DNA of 64,000 nt from Arcicella rosea (GCF_014204325.1 NZ_JACHKT010000004.1:110825-174824); one strand, 5' to 3'. Shown: positions 1 through 9,606, numbered from the stretch's first letter. Translations and numbers: made by a program. Notes: generated by a model from the letters alone, not told the origin.

Positions 1-2
1 CC

Positions 3-1871
3 AAAGGTTTACGCAAAATGCCTAAAGATGATTTTTGCGAGCATTGGGCTACGACGCAAGAAGATGGTCAACCTGTTGGAGTAGCCTTGCTGTTAGAACC
101 AACCCCTGCTTTTTATGAGCAAGAAGACGACAAAAAACAAGGCTTAGATTTTTCTTATCTCCTTAAATATCTTTGGTCTTATAAAAAATTATTAGTACAA
201 TTAGCCATTGGCTTGTTGGTCGGTAGTGGCTTGCAATTGGTTTTTCCCTTCCTTACGCAATCTATTGTTGATGTTGGTATTCAAACACGTAATCTAAACT
301 TTATTTATGTCATGTTGGCGGCACAATTGATGCTTTTTGCCAGTAGAACCGTTGTTGAATTTATCCGTTCTTGGATATTACTGCATATTAGTATCCGTAT
401 CAATCTCTCAATCCTTTCTGATTTTCTGATAAAACTGATGAAGTTGCCCATGTCATTTTTTGATACAAAAATGTTTGGCGACATCATGCAACGCATTGGC
501 GACCACAGCCGTATCGAGCAGTTTATGACGGGTCAAACGCTCAATACGCTTTTCTCTATGGTCAACCTGCTGATATTTGGTTGTGTGTTGGCTTTGTATA
601 GTTTTCCTATCTTTTCCATCTTTATGATTGGGTCTGTTTTGTATGCCTGCTGGGTTGTACTTTTCTTGAAAGAAAGGAGAAAATTAGATTTCAAAATGTT
701 TGATGTCGCTGCCAAAAATCAAGGCTCATTGGTACAATTGATTCAAGGGATGCAAGAAATAAAATTAGCCAATGCCGAGCACCTCAAACGCTGGGAATGG
801 GAGCGTATTCAAACCAGAATGTTTCAATTTCAAACAAAAGGATTGGCTTTAAACCAGTACCAACAAGCAGGAGCGTTTTTCTTGAATGAAGGAAAAAATA
901 TCTTAATCACTTTTTTCTCTGCCAAAGCCGTCGTTGATGGTCAACTAACTTTGGGGACAATGCTGGCAATCCAATATATTATCGGGCAACTGAATGCACC
1001 GATAGAATCGTTAATTCAATTTGTACAAGCTGCTCAAAGTGCTAAAATTAGCTTAGAACGATTGAATGAAATCCATGAATTGGAAGATGAAGAGAAAAAA
1101 GAAACATTAGCCTATAAAAATGTGGGAGAAAAAGGAGCGAGTATTAGCCTAAAGAATATCAGCTTTACTTACCCCGGAGCAGGAAATGAGCCTGTACTAA
1201 AAAACATCCATCTGAGCATTCCGAAAGGAAAGATAACGGCTATTGTAGGCATGAGTGGCAGTGGAAAAACGACATTGCTAAAATTATTATTGAAGTTTTA
1301 TGACATAAAAGGAGAAATCAAAATAGGAAACGCTCCCTTTGATAGCTTTAGGGCAAGAGATTGGCGGAGTAAATGTGGGGTTGTGATGCAAGATGGCTTT
1401 ATTTTTTCTGACTCTGTTGCTCGCAATATCGCTTTGGGTGACGAACAACCCAACCTTGAAAAACTATACCATGCTTGCGAAGTGGCTAATATTTTACCCT
1501 TTATCGAAAGTTTACCTTTGGGCTTTAATACCAAAATTGGTTCGGAAGGCAATGGAATAAGTCAAGGACAAAAACAACGCTTGTTGATTGCTAGAGCTGT
1601 CTATAAAGACCCAGAATACTTGTTTTTTGATGAGGCTACTAATGCACTTGATGCCAATAACGAAAAGAAGATTTTAGAAAACCTTGATGAATTTTTTAAT
1701 GGAAGAACGGTTATTGTTGTGGCACACAGACTAAGTACCGTAAAAAATGCCGACCAAATTGTAGTGCTTCATAATGGCGAAATAACAGAAATTGGTACGC
1801 ACGAGAGTTTGACCATAAAGCGAGGAGAGTATTTCAATTTAGTAAAAAATCAATTAGAATTAGGAAATTAG
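3..1871 (+). CDS. C39-peptidase-type ABC transporter (ATP-binding/permease), 5'-truncated by window edge
   Basis: Inner-membrane exporter subunit of the bacteriocin/peptide ABC family, whose members cleave a leader peptide with an N-terminal C39 cysteine protease domain and export the core peptide through the HlyD partner. The reading frame is open to the left edge. The first residues (KGLRK, then WAT and GVALLLEP) match the end of a C39 domain, so the ATG at 18 is internal and the protease catalytic residues lie outside the window. A six-helix ABC membrane domain follows (about 170-1050). The ATPase has Walker A GMSGSGKT (about 1249-1272), signature ISQGQ (about 1558), Walker B with FFDEATNALD (about 1625-1655) and a switch His in AHRLST. 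The HlyD-family gene 71 bp downstream is the expected partner. Substrate unknown. Family call firm; peptide export is inferred. Confidence 0.88.
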   Translation, partial: KGLRKMPKDDFCEHWATTQEDGQPVGVALLLEPTPAFYEQEDDKKQGLDFSYLLKYLWSYKKLLVQLAIGLLVGSGLQLVFPFLTQSIVDVGIQTRNLNFIYVMLAAQLMLFASRTVVEFIRSWILLHISIRINLSILSDFLIKLMKLPMSFFDTKMFGDIMQRIGDHSRIEQFMTGQTLNTLFSMVNLLIFGCVLALYSFPIFSIFMIGSVLYACWVVLFLKERRKLDFKMFDVAAKNQGSLVQLIQGMQEIKLANAEHLKRWEWERIQTRMFQFQTKGLALNQYQQAGAFFLNEGKNILITFFSAKAVVDGQLTLGTMLAIQYIIGQLNAPIESLIQFVQAAQSAKISLERLNEIHELEDEEKKETLAYKNVGEKGASISLKNISFTYPGAGNEPVLKNIHLSIPKGKITAIVGMSGSGKTTLLKLLLKFYDIKGEIKIGNAPFDSFRARDWRSKCGVVMQDGFIFSDSVARNIALGDEQPNLEKLYHACEVANILPFIESLPLGFNTKIGSEGNGISQGQKQRLLIARAVYKDPEYLFFDEATNALDANNEKKILENLDEFFNGRTVIVVAHRLSTVKNADQIVVLHNGEITEIGTHESLTIKRGEYFNLVKNQLELGN

Positions 1872-1877
1872 TAGTAT

Positions 1878-1928
1878 AGGTTTCCAACCTGTCTTAGTTA
1901 TACTGAAAGAAACACAGGTTGGAAACCT
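1878..1928. repeat. 15-bp perfect inverted repeat (REP-like) between ABC and HlyD genes
   Basis: Arms AGGTTTCCAACCTGT (1878-1892) and ACAGGTTGGAAACCT (1914-1928) are perfect inverse complements with a 21-nt loop. No T-run follows, so a classical terminator is unlikely. The GTTTCCAAC core recurs in a smaller palindrome at 17591-17612, which suggests a dispersed REP-like family. It lies within an apparent operon and could attenuate or stabilise the transcript. Confidence 0.7.
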
Positions 1929-1942
1929 GTGCTACGGAATAT

Positions 1943-3301
1943 ATGGAAATTAATATTAAAGACATAAAGCCTCCAACGGTCTATTTGAACGGCTCACAAC
2001 CCCAAAAAGCAGACCCACCAAGACCAAAACTTGAACTTCGCTCAGAAGAAGTCAATGAAATTTTGAGTAAACGACCCGCTTCAATTATTCGGTATGGGTT
2101 AACGATAATCGCTTTGTTGGGCATCTTGGGTTTGGTAGCTTCATGGTACATTAAATATCCTGAAATCATCAAAGGAAATGTGATGATTACGACTGAAATT
2201 CCACCATTGAAAGTGATTCCCAAAGTTTCAGGGCGATTACAAAGATTGTTGGTGAAACCTAATCAATTGGTAAAACAAGGAGATTTTATTGCTGAAATAG
2301 AAAATACTACTCGTCTTGAAAACTTACCCATTCTTCAAACACTGTCTCAACAACTAAAGATGTATTTACAAAATACGTCTTTAAAAGTAGTTTTTCCTTC
2401 CAATACATTCACATTTGGTGATTTACAAATAGAGTATAATAACCTGCTGAAAAATTACCAAGAATCCGAAAGACTTTTGGGAGATGCTATCTATCTACAA
2501 CGCAAGAATATATTAATACAACAGATTAATGATTATAAAAAGTTAGTAATTATCAATCAACGACAAGTTGAAATCAATAAAGAGGAGTTTAGTAATGTAG
2601 AGACTAAATATGTGGCAGACAAAAAGCTTTATCAAGATAAAGTATATGGTAAATTAGAGTTTCTAGCTTTTGAAAACACTTTTTTACAAAAGAAGAAAGA
2701 CAATGAAAACTATGCCAAAGTATTGGTAGAAAATAGTTTGACGCTCTCGGAAAGACAAAAGCAATTGGTAGAATTAGATTTTGAATATCTCCAAAAAACA
2801 AGAACCTATCGAGACAATATTCAACAATCAATCCAAAATATTGATAATCTTTTAGCAAACTGGCAACAGAATTATGTAATTACAGCACCTTCAAATGGCT
2901 CTTTAAGTTTCTTAAAAAATCTCACTGAAAACCAAATGATTCGTGCTGGTGATACGCTATTGGCGGTATTGCCTCAGCAACAAGCCATAGTTGCTTTTGC
3001 CAATGTTTCAGCTCAGAGTTTTGGGAAAGTAAAAATTGGACAGCAGGTAATTATAAAATTAGTTAATTACCCTTTTGAAGAATACGGAAGTTTATCTGGC
3101 AATATTCAAGAAATTGAATCTACGCCTATGGGAAATCAATACAGAATAAAAATCAAGTTACCTACAGGACTGAAAACAAATTATGATAAAATCCTGCCTT
3201 TCAGAACAGAAATGGAAGGCTCTCTGGAAATTATTACTGAAGACTTGAGATTATTAGAACGAACTTTTTATGGACTTCGCAAAATACTTAATCAACGGTA
3301 A
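1943..3301 (+). CDS. HlyD family secretion protein (membrane fusion protein)
   Basis: Periplasmic adaptor linking the upstream ABC exporter to an outer-membrane channel in a type I-like secretion system. The 452-residue protein has a cytoplasmic N-terminus, one membrane helix at about residues 51-69, a biotinyl-lipoyl-like half (KVIPKVSGRL, LVKQGDFIAEIEN), a long Gln/Lys/Glu-rich coiled coil (about residues 110-300), the returning lipoyl half (VITAPSNGSLSF) and a beta-barrel domain. I chose the ATG at 1943. The longer frame begins with a TTG at 1919 that lies inside the 1878-1928 palindrome. No outer-membrane TolC-like gene is in view. Family assignment is firm. Confidence 0.9.
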   Translation: MEINIKDIKPPTVYLNGSQPQKADPPRPKLELRSEEVNEILSKRPASIIRYGLTIIALLGILGLVASWYIKYPEIIKGNVMITTEIPPLKVIPKVSGRLQRLLVKPNQLVKQGDFIAEIENTTRLENLPILQTLSQQLKMYLQNTSLKVVFPSNTFTFGDLQIEYNNLLKNYQESERLLGDAIYLQRKNILIQQINDYKKLVIINQRQVEINKEEFSNVETKYVADKKLYQDKVYGKLEFLAFENTFLQKKKDNENYAKVLVENSLTLSERQKQLVELDFEYLQKTRTYRDNIQQSIQNIDNLLANWQQNYVITAPSNGSLSFLKNLTENQMIRAGDTLLAVLPQQQAIVAFANVSAQSFGKVKIGQQVIIKLVNYPFEEYGSLSGNIQEIESTPMGNQYRIKIKLPTGLKTNYDKILPFRTEMEGSLEIITEDLRLLERTFYGLRKILNQR

Positions 3302-3433
3302 ATAAAAACCTGTCAATTACGAACAAACAACAATTAACCCAACTTTAAGTACTAATCCATACAACCTCAACGTTCTTTTTTGCATCTAAGTGATAGTTTT
3401 CAACAAATCATTCACAATAAGCAAATTAAGGAG

Positions 3434-4159
3434 ATGAGAAAAATAAGAAGTGTATTCGTGTTATTATTGACTTCTGTGTCGTCAATGGTTTTAGCACAAC
3501 AAAGTCAGGATGTTACTTTGCAATCGTTCAATAAAATAGATATGCAAGGCATTATGCAAGTAGAATTGGTAAAAGGCAAAGTGAATAAAATAACAACAGA
3601 AGCCTTGAATGGAGCAAATCTTGAAGATTTAACCGTTGCTGTTTCGGGAGATGAGCTTTCGGTTAAAACTAAAATCTTCAAACAATTGACCGATAAGGAT
3701 AATAACAAAAGGAAAGCCAACACGCAGAAGTTATTTAAAGTAAGAGTAGAATATATCAGTGATTTATCAAGTATTAAGGTAGGTCGTGGAGCAGAATTAG
3801 AAGCACAACAAACATTATCTGGCAATCGTTTATTGATAGACGCAACATCTGGGGCAACGGTGAAATTGAATATGAATGTTAATAATTTAGAATTATCAAG
3901 TGTACAAGGTGCGATTGTAAACCTAGCAGGTAAAGCTCAATTTCAGCAAACAAGAGTAAATACAGGAGGCGAATTGTACGCCTATAATTTAGTAAGCGAA
4001 GACATAGAAATAAAAGCTAATACTGGAGGCGTTGCTCAAGTAAGTGCAAGCAAAACATTAGATGCTTCTGCGTGGACGGGCGGAACGATTAATTATAAAG
4101 GGAATCCTACCCAAAGAAACGTTAAATCGAATTTAGGAGGAGAAGTTCGCTCTAATTGA
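3434..4159 (+). CDS. head GIN domain-containing protein (DUF2807)
   Basis: Exported protein of the DUF2807 putative auto-transporter adhesin/head-GIN family. The biochemical role of the family is unknown; it forms a right-handed beta-helix-like repeat. The ATG at 3434 gives a clean signal peptide ending in VLAQQ; an earlier in-frame ATG at 3380 would add 18 non-hydrophobic residues before it. The mature protein opens with the family pattern QSFNKIDMQGIMQVELVKG and continues as short alternating beta-strand repeats with conserved Gly (SGATV, TGGEL, TGGVA, TGGTI). A second family member lies at 50910-51617. A mobile-element copy starts 22 bp after the stop. Confidence 0.85.
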   Translation: MRKIRSVFVLLLTSVSSMVLAQQSQDVTLQSFNKIDMQGIMQVELVKGKVNKITTEALNGANLEDLTVAVSGDELSVKTKIFKQLTDKDNNKRKANTQKLFKVRVEYISDLSSIKVGRGAELEAQQTLSGNRLLIDATSGATVKLNMNVNNLELSSVQGAIVNLAGKAQFQQTRVNTGGELYAYNLVSEDIEIKANTGGVAQVSASKTLDASAWTGGTINYKGNPTQRNVKSNLGGEVRSN

Positions 4160-4180
4160 TTTAAAGATTTTGAATATTAA

Positions 4181-4449
4181 AAACATGAGTCATCCCGAAC
4201 TTTTTCTTAGAATAGTGAGGTTTAGGACGATTTGAGAGGTTTTTATCTTTATTATTGTACAATCCTTACTTTTCTTGTCTTGAAACAAGAAAAGTAACCG
4301 CAGCGGCGGCCGCAAAAGAAATTCAAGAATTCCTAAACTCGCTTCGCTCAAACAGTAGGAATTCGTTGTCCATCAATCATAAAAAAGCGGTCGAAAAACT
4401 AATTTCGACCGCTTTTTTATGATTTTAAAATTCGGGATGACTCATGTTT
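4181..4449. mobile_element. MITE-like element, copy 1 (269 bp)
   Basis: Bounded by perfect 19-bp terminal inverted repeats: AAACATGAGTCATCCCGAA at 4181-4199 and its complement at 4431-4449. The interior carries three hairpins: CTTTTCTTG/CAAGAAAAG (about 4268-4295), GAATTCCTA/TAGGAATTC (about 4328-4373), and an 18-bp GCGGTCGAAA stem (4379-4396 with 4403-4420) flanked by A/T runs that should act as a bidirectional terminator. It has no coding capacity. Copies 2 and 3 are at 50642-50895 and 63315-63556. No convincing target-site duplication was found. Confidence 0.85.
4379..4420. terminator. Bidirectional terminator hairpin inside mobile element copy 1
   Basis: 18-bp perfect stem (4379-4396 pairing with 4403-4420) with a 6-nt loop. 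The GC-rich core AGCGGTCGAAA is flanked by AAAAAA and TTTTTT, so it can terminate on both strands. It separates the DUF2807 gene from the convergent Spx/ArsC-like gene. Confidence 0.75.
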
Positions 4450-4484
4450 ATTTACTCCAGATTTATGGCTGAAAAGGAAGTATT

Positions 4485-4826
4485 TCATTTAAAAACTTCT
4501 TGATAATTATCAGCATTAAAGCCCATCATTACAATATTATCGCCTTCAATAATTGGTCGTTTAATCATGGAAGGTTTTGCCAACATCAATTCCGTTGCTG
4601 TTGCTGCGTCTGTTGCTTTTTCTTCTTCGCTGAGTTTTTTCCAAGTAGTTCCTGCACGGTTGATTAATACATCCCAAGGCTTTTGTGTGAGCCATTCTTG
4701 TACTTTCTCTTTCTCAATTCCTTTCTTTTTATAATCATGAAATTCAAAAGGAATATCATTTTCTTTTAGCCAAGTCATGGCTTTTTTCATGGTGTCGCAA
4801 TTGGCAATGCCGTAAACTTTGTACAT
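4485..4826 (-). CDS. Spx/ArsC (YffB-like) family protein
   Basis: Small cytosolic thioredoxin-fold protein of the ArsC/Spx/YffB group, 113 residues, the normal length. The N-terminus KVYGIANCDTMKKA matches the YffB-type pattern (GIxNCDTxKKA). It has one Cys where Spx proteins have CxxC, followed by YKKKGI and INRAGTTWKKL, as in this subgroup. Members are annotated either as arsenate-reductase-like or as RNA-polymerase-binding regulators; the sequence does not decide between them, and no ars genes are nearby. Start ATG at 4826. Confidence 0.8.
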   Translation of the reverse strand: MYKVYGIANCDTMKKAMTWLKENDIPFEFHDYKKKGIEKEKVQEWLTQKPWDVLINRAGTTWKKLSEEEKATDAATATELMLAKPSMIKRPIIEGDNIVMMGFNADNYQEVFK

Positions 4827-4867
4827 GTTTTATAATTGTGAGTGAGTGAATTGTGATTTTGTTAAAA

Positions 4868-6301
4868 TTACTTCCTATAATCCAATGGTGGTTTTCTATC
4901 GCCTGCTAAAGATTTGTATTCAAAAACTTTAGTACCACGTCTTTGGTATAATTCTTCTTTCGATTGTTCGATTAATTTAGTGTCTTTGAAGAGATTTTGA
5001 GCCGTTTGAGCTATCGTTTGAGCGGCATTCATCATTCCTTTATGCCCAATACTCATGCCATTACAAGCAACAGCTTGCCAACTGTGTGCAGGTACGCCTG
5101 TAACCCAAGTAGCGGTTGATAAGCCTGCTGTTGGCGTAACCCAACTAACATCGCCTACATCTGTTGAAGCTGGAAATGCTAATCCAGATGTATAAGGTTT
5201 TACTGTTTGTGCTTCTGTGAGTGGAGCAAGACTTTGTGAATTGACGGTCAAACGAATTTTTTCTGCAAATGCTGTTTCTTCGGGTGTATATTTTACGCCA
5301 CCTACTTTTTCTAAACTCTTTTGCATTTCTTTGGCTAATATATCGTTGGGCAATAAATTGTAAAGACCTGCCAAAATCTCATAACTCATTTTTGTTTCTG
5401 TTCCCAAAGCGGCTGCTTCTGCGGTTTTCATTAATCTTTTCCAGATTTCTTCCAAACCTTGTGCCGTTGGATTTCTGATGGTATATTCTACCATGGCATA
5501 ATCAGGAACGATGTTTGAAGTAAGTCCACCATTTTTTATCACATAATGAATCCTTGTTTCGGGCGAAATATGTTCACGCATGAGGTTTACCATATAATTC
5601 ATGGCTTCAACGGCATCCAAAGCCGAACGCCCTTTTTCAGGACTTGCCGAAGCGTGTGCTGCTAAACCAGAAAAACTAAAATTGGCTACTCTGTACGCTA
5701 ATGAAGAATTCGGACTTGCATTATTATTATCGCCCGGATGCCAATGCAAAACCGCATCAATGTCTTTGAATACGCCTTCTTTTACCAAATAAGTTTTGCC
5801 TCCGCCAGCACCTTCTTCGGCAGGCGTACCAATGAGGCGAATTGTTCCTTTGATTTTGGCTTTTTCCATCCAGTTTTTAGTAGCAATCGCCGCTGCTACC
5901 GAACCTACGCCAAAAAGATTATGTCCGCAACCATGTCCATAGGCATTTACGTATTTGGCTTTTCTGTAAGGAACAGCTTCTTGCGACAAACCGGGCAAGG
6001 CATCCATTTCTGCCAAAATACCTATCGTCGGATAGCCCGAACCATAAGTGGCGACAAAGGCGGTTTTCATTTCGCCAACACCTCTTTGTACTTCAAAACC
6101 AGCATTAGTTAATTCTGAAATCAATAATTCAGAAGTTTTTTCTTCCAAATAACCCGGTTCTGCCAATTGCCAAATTTTATCAGAAATAGCTGTGTATTTT
6201 GCATACTTCTGGTTGAGTTCATTCACAATTTCTTGTTGGGCAAAACCCAAGCGACCCATAAACACACAAAGAGCGACGAGGAGGAGTAAGGATTTTTTCA
6301 T
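4868..6301 (-). CDS. M20-family amidohydrolase (AbgB-like), exported
   Basis: Zinc-dependent hydrolase of the M20D/aminoacylase-AbgB branch, which cleaves amide bonds of acylated or aromatic amino-acid conjugates. An N-terminal signal peptide (GRLGFAQQ, about residues 1-21) indicates periplasmic or envelope location. Family motifs are AEMDALPG, YGHGCGHNLFG (metal-binding His), PAEEGAGGG (catalytic and metal Glu), LHWHPGD, and a dimerisation insert starting near AHASASPEKGRSALDA. Length 477 aa is normal. It stands alone; the next gene upstream on the same strand is uvrB, 160 bp away. Exact substrate unknown. Confidence 0.85.
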   Translation of the reverse strand: MKKSLLLLVALCVFMGRLGFAQQEIVNELNQKYAKYTAISDKIWQLAEPGYLEEKTSELLISELTNAGFEVQRGVGEMKTAFVATYGSGYPTIGILAEMDALPGLSQEAVPYRKAKYVNAYGHGCGHNLFGVGSVAAAIATKNWMEKAKIKGTIRLIGTPAEEGAGGGKTYLVKEGVFKDIDAVLHWHPGDNNNASPNSSLAYRVANFSFSGLAAHASASPEKGRSALDAVEAMNYMVNLMREHISPETRIHYVIKNGGLTSNIVPDYAMVEYTIRNPTAQGLEEIWKRLMKTAEAAALGTETKMSYEILAGLYNLLPNDILAKEMQKSLEKVGGVKYTPEETAFAEKIRLTVNSQSLAPLTEAQTVKPYTSGLAFPASTDVGDVSWVTPTAGLSTATWVTGVPAHSWQAVACNGMSIGHKGMMNAAQTIAQTAQNLFKDTKLIEQSKEELYQRRGTKVFEYKSLAGDRKPPLDYRK

Positions 6302-6461
6302 TGTTTAGCTTTGGTTGATGATTAATATTAAACTCATTTTGGACAAAGATTTTTTTCTGAATTCTCAAGTTACTCGGTAGTAAAAATAATTTCAGGTAAT
6401 GGAAGTAACTTTTCCATTGAATATTTTTCTTAAAAATTTAATAATTCATTACTCATAATTA

Positions 6462-8492
6462 TCATTTCTTCTCCGCTATCATTTTCTTCAATCCCAACAT
6501 TTCATCACGCAGTTTGGCAGCAATTACGAAGTCTAATTCTTTGGCAGCTTTTTCCATTTCGGCGTTTACTTTTTTCAGTTGCTTTTGTAACTCCTCTTTA
6601 CTCATATAAGCCATTACAGGGTCGGCTGCCATGGCTACTTCTTGGTTTTCGCCATAGTAATTGGTTTTCTTAGGTTTGCCCATCACATCCGCAATAGAAG
6701 CCTGCTCCATAATTTTCTCTTTCGATTTCAAAATGGTTTTTGGCGTAATGCCATGAAATGTATTATACTCCATCTGAATCGTCCTTCTGCGGTTGGTTTC
6801 ATCAATGGCTTTTTCCATCGAACCCGTAATTCTGTCGGCATACATTAATACTTTCCCTTGGTCGTTTCGAGCCGCACGCCCTATTGTTTGAATCAAAGAA
6901 CGAATATCACGCAAGAAACCTTCTTTGTCGGCATCCATAATGGCTACCAAAGATACTTCTGGTAAATCTAAGCCTTCACGCAATAAGTTTACGCCAACCA
7001 ATACATCAAAAACGCCCATTCTGAGTTCTCGCAAAATTTCTACTCTATCTAAAGTCTTTACTTCCGAGTGAATATATCGGCATTTTACGCCTACTTTATC
7101 CAAGTATTTCGATAATTCCTCCGCCATTCTTTTGGTCAGAGTGGTTACTAATACTCTTTCTTGGCGTTCGATTCTGAGATAAATTTCTTCTAATAAATCA
7201 TCAATCTGATTCAAGCTTGGTCGCACTTCAATTTCTGGGTCGAGCAATCCTGTCGGACGAATGATTTGTTCTACCACTACACCTTCCGAACGTCTTAATT
7301 CATAATCGGCTGGCGTGGCTGAAACGAATACGGTTTGACCAGTAATGTTTTCAAATTCTTGAAAAGTAAGCGGACGGTTGTCCATCGCCGAAGGCAAGCG
7401 GAAACCATAATCTACCAAAGCTTCTTTTCTGGAACGGTCACCTCCCCACATGGCACGAATTTGTGGCATCGTAGCATGACTTTCATCGACCACCAAAACA
7501 AAATCTTCTGGAAAGAAATCTAATAAACAAAAAGGTCTTTGCCCAGCCTTGCGTTGGTCGAAGTAACGAGAATAGTTTTCAATGCCTGAGCAATAGCCTA
7601 ATTCTCGCATCATTTCTAAATCAAATTCTGTTCTTTGTTTGATGCGTTCAGCTTCTTGTAAACGATTTTCACTTTCAAAAAACTTGATTTGTGCCACCAA
7701 GTCATCTTGAATATAATTGATGGCATTCATCAACACATCTCGACCAGTTACAAAAAGATTGGCGGGGAAAATCGCAATCATTTTTTCTTCTGAAAGCTTT
7801 TTACCCGTTTGTGGATTAATGCGTTGAATGGCTTCAATTTCATCGCCGAAGAAAATCACACGATAGCCAAAATCAGCATAAGGTAAGCAAATATCTACGG
7901 TATCGCCTTTTACTCTGAAAGTACCACGAGTAAATTCTACTTCGGTACGAGAGTACAAAATTTCGACCAAACGATAGAGAAATTGATTACGAGAAATGAT
8001 TTCGCCTACACCAAAACGAAGAATACTTTTACGATACTCCTCTGGATTTCCCATACCATAAATACACGAAACCGAAGCGATAACAATAATATCTCTTCGC
8101 CCCGACATCAAAGAGGAAGTGGTTGACAAACGGAGTTTATCAATTTCTTCGTTAATAGCAAGGTCTTTTTCGATATAAGTATTCGTAGAAGCAATAAAAG
8201 CTTCGGGCTGATAATAATCGTAGTATGACACAAAGTATTCTACTGCATTTTCTGGAAAAAACTGTTTGAATTCTCCGTAAAGCTGTGCTGCTAATGTTTT
8301 ATTATGACTTAAAATTAGCGTCGGTCGGTTGAGTTGCGTAATCATATTGGCAACCGTAAAAGTTTTTCCAGAACCTGTTACTCCTAGAAGCGTTTGTGAT
8401 TGTTCGCCATTCTGCACGCCTTCAACCAATTTTACAATCGCTTGTGGTTGGTCGCCCGTTGGCTTATATTCTGAGACAAGTTTAAAGTCCAT
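6462..8492 (-). CDS. uvrB: Excinuclease ABC subunit B
   Basis: Damage-verifying helicase-like subunit of nucleotide excision repair, loaded by UvrA and acting with UvrC. The 676-residue protein has Walker A GVTGSGKT (residues about 37-44), the DNA-gripping beta-hairpin region YYDYYQPEAF (about 95-105), helicase motif VVDESHA, motif VI QTIGRAARN, and a C-terminal UVR domain (about 630-665, EKAAKELDFVIAAKLRDEM) that contacts UvrC. Full length, ATG start at 8492. The uvrA gene is in the same window at 56226-59114 but is not linked to it. Confidence 0.98.
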   Translation of the reverse strand: MDFKLVSEYKPTGDQPQAIVKLVEGVQNGEQSQTLLGVTGSGKTFTVANMITQLNRPTLILSHNKTLAAQLYGEFKQFFPENAVEYFVSYYDYYQPEAFIASTNTYIEKDLAINEEIDKLRLSTTSSLMSGRRDIIVIASVSCIYGMGNPEEYRKSILRFGVGEIISRNQFLYRLVEILYSRTEVEFTRGTFRVKGDTVDICLPYADFGYRVIFFGDEIEAIQRINPQTGKKLSEEKMIAIFPANLFVTGRDVLMNAINYIQDDLVAQIKFFESENRLQEAERIKQRTEFDLEMMRELGYCSGIENYSRYFDQRKAGQRPFCLLDFFPEDFVLVVDESHATMPQIRAMWGGDRSRKEALVDYGFRLPSAMDNRPLTFQEFENITGQTVFVSATPADYELRRSEGVVVEQIIRPTGLLDPEIEVRPSLNQIDDLLEEIYLRIERQERVLVTTLTKRMAEELSKYLDKVGVKCRYIHSEVKTLDRVEILRELRMGVFDVLVGVNLLREGLDLPEVSLVAIMDADKEGFLRDIRSLIQTIGRAARNDQGKVLMYADRITGSMEKAIDETNRRRTIQMEYNTFHGITPKTILKSKEKIMEQASIADVMGKPKKTNYYGENQEVAMAADPVMAYMSKEELQKQLKKVNAEMEKAAKELDFVIAAKLRDEMLGLKKMIAEKK

Positions 8493-8676
8493 GAATTATT
8501 CTCCTATAAATGTTGGATAATATGATTTTTGATGAAGTAATGCAGTTCAAAGCTTATTTAAAAGCATTCTTAAAATTACACAAAAGCACCTAAAAAAGAT
8601 AGCTTTACAAAACAAACATAGATAGTTAATTGATAGTTTATTGGTAAATTAAAGCTCAATCTCAAAACATTTAACC

Positions 8677-9540
8677 ATGAACAAACTAAAGTACTGCCTA
8701 CTTGCTGGCATTTCGATAATGCTTTCTCTCAGCAACTCAAAGTGTGCGATGGCACAGTTAGCCAAACATTCAACGCCAAAAGAAATTCTTCCAATTGTTT
8801 ACCATTTCGAAAGTAAACCCATTTGGTCAGACGAATTTAATTATGAAGGCTTGCCCGACCCTACAAAATGGAATTATGATGTTGGCGGAAGAGGTTGGGG
8901 AAACAATGAATTACAGTATTATACCAAAGAAAACCTGAAAAACGCCAGCGTAAAAAATGGCAAACTCATCATCGAAGCCATCAAAGAGAATTTCGATAAA
9001 AATACTTATACTTCTGCTCGTTTGGTAACGAAAGGGAAAGGTGATTTTCTGTACGGACGTTTTGAAATAAAAGCTAAACTTCCCTTCGGAAGAGGTACTT
9101 GGCCTGCCATTTGGATGTTAGCTTCGGAACAAAATTATAGCGATAAGTATTGGCCAGATAATGGTGAAATTGACATCATGGAACACGTCGGTTATGACCC
9201 AGGTAATGTACATGCAACGGTACATACAAAAGCTTTTAACCATGTAATCGGAACGCAAAAAGGTAAGGAAATGATGGTGAATGATTTTGATAAAGCATTC
9301 CATGAGTATCGTTTAGATTGGACTCCACAAAAAATAGAAATGTACATCGACTCAAAACTGTACTTTACTTTTGAAAATACGGGTAAAGGTTTTGAAGAAT
9401 ATCCTTTCGATAAAAAATTCCATTTATTACTTAACCTTGCTGTTGGTGGAAATTGGGGCGGAGCAAAAGGTGTTGATGAAGGTATTTTTCCACAAAGAAT
9501 GGAAGTCGATTATGTGAGAATTTATGCTTTGAAAAAATGA
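8677..9540 (+). CDS. Glycoside hydrolase family 16 (laminarinase-like endo-beta-glucanase)
   Basis: Secreted or periplasmic retaining beta-glucanase, most like endo-1,3(4)-beta-glucanases acting on laminarin-type glucans. It begins with a signal peptide or possible lipid anchor (LSLSNSKCAMAQ). The catalytic signature GEIDIMEHVG (about residues 163-172) holds both catalytic glutamates, and the substrate-cleft segment GTWPAIWML precedes it. The single catalytic domain fills the whole 287 aa, with no carbohydrate-binding module. It is divergent from uvrB, with a 184-bp gap, and is followed by a bidirectional terminator at 9607. Confidence 0.93.
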   Translation: MNKLKYCLLAGISIMLSLSNSKCAMAQLAKHSTPKEILPIVYHFESKPIWSDEFNYEGLPDPTKWNYDVGGRGWGNNELQYYTKENLKNASVKNGKLIIEAIKENFDKNTYTSARLVTKGKGDFLYGRFEIKAKLPFGRGTWPAIWMLASEQNYSDKYWPDNGEIDIMEHVGYDPGNVHATVHTKAFNHVIGTQKGKEMMVNDFDKAFHEYRLDWTPQKIEMYIDSKLYFTFENTGKGFEEYPFDKKFHLLLNLAVGGNWGGAKGVDEGIFPQRMEVDYVRIYALKK

Positions 9541-9606
9541 TTTTTTAAAGCATAAAACTTTAGTAAGTGAAAAGGCTTTAAAAATTATTTATTACCAGTA
9601 ACATAA

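Noticed and set aside
4181-4449. Target-site duplication flanking the mobile element
   Set aside because: Flanks of the three copies (TTAA/ATTT, TTAA/AATT, AACA/GTAT) show no consistent direct repeat.
5738-6112. 124-codon frame antisense to the M20 hydrolase
   Set aside because: Fully inside a well-supported gene; a shadow of its codon pattern.
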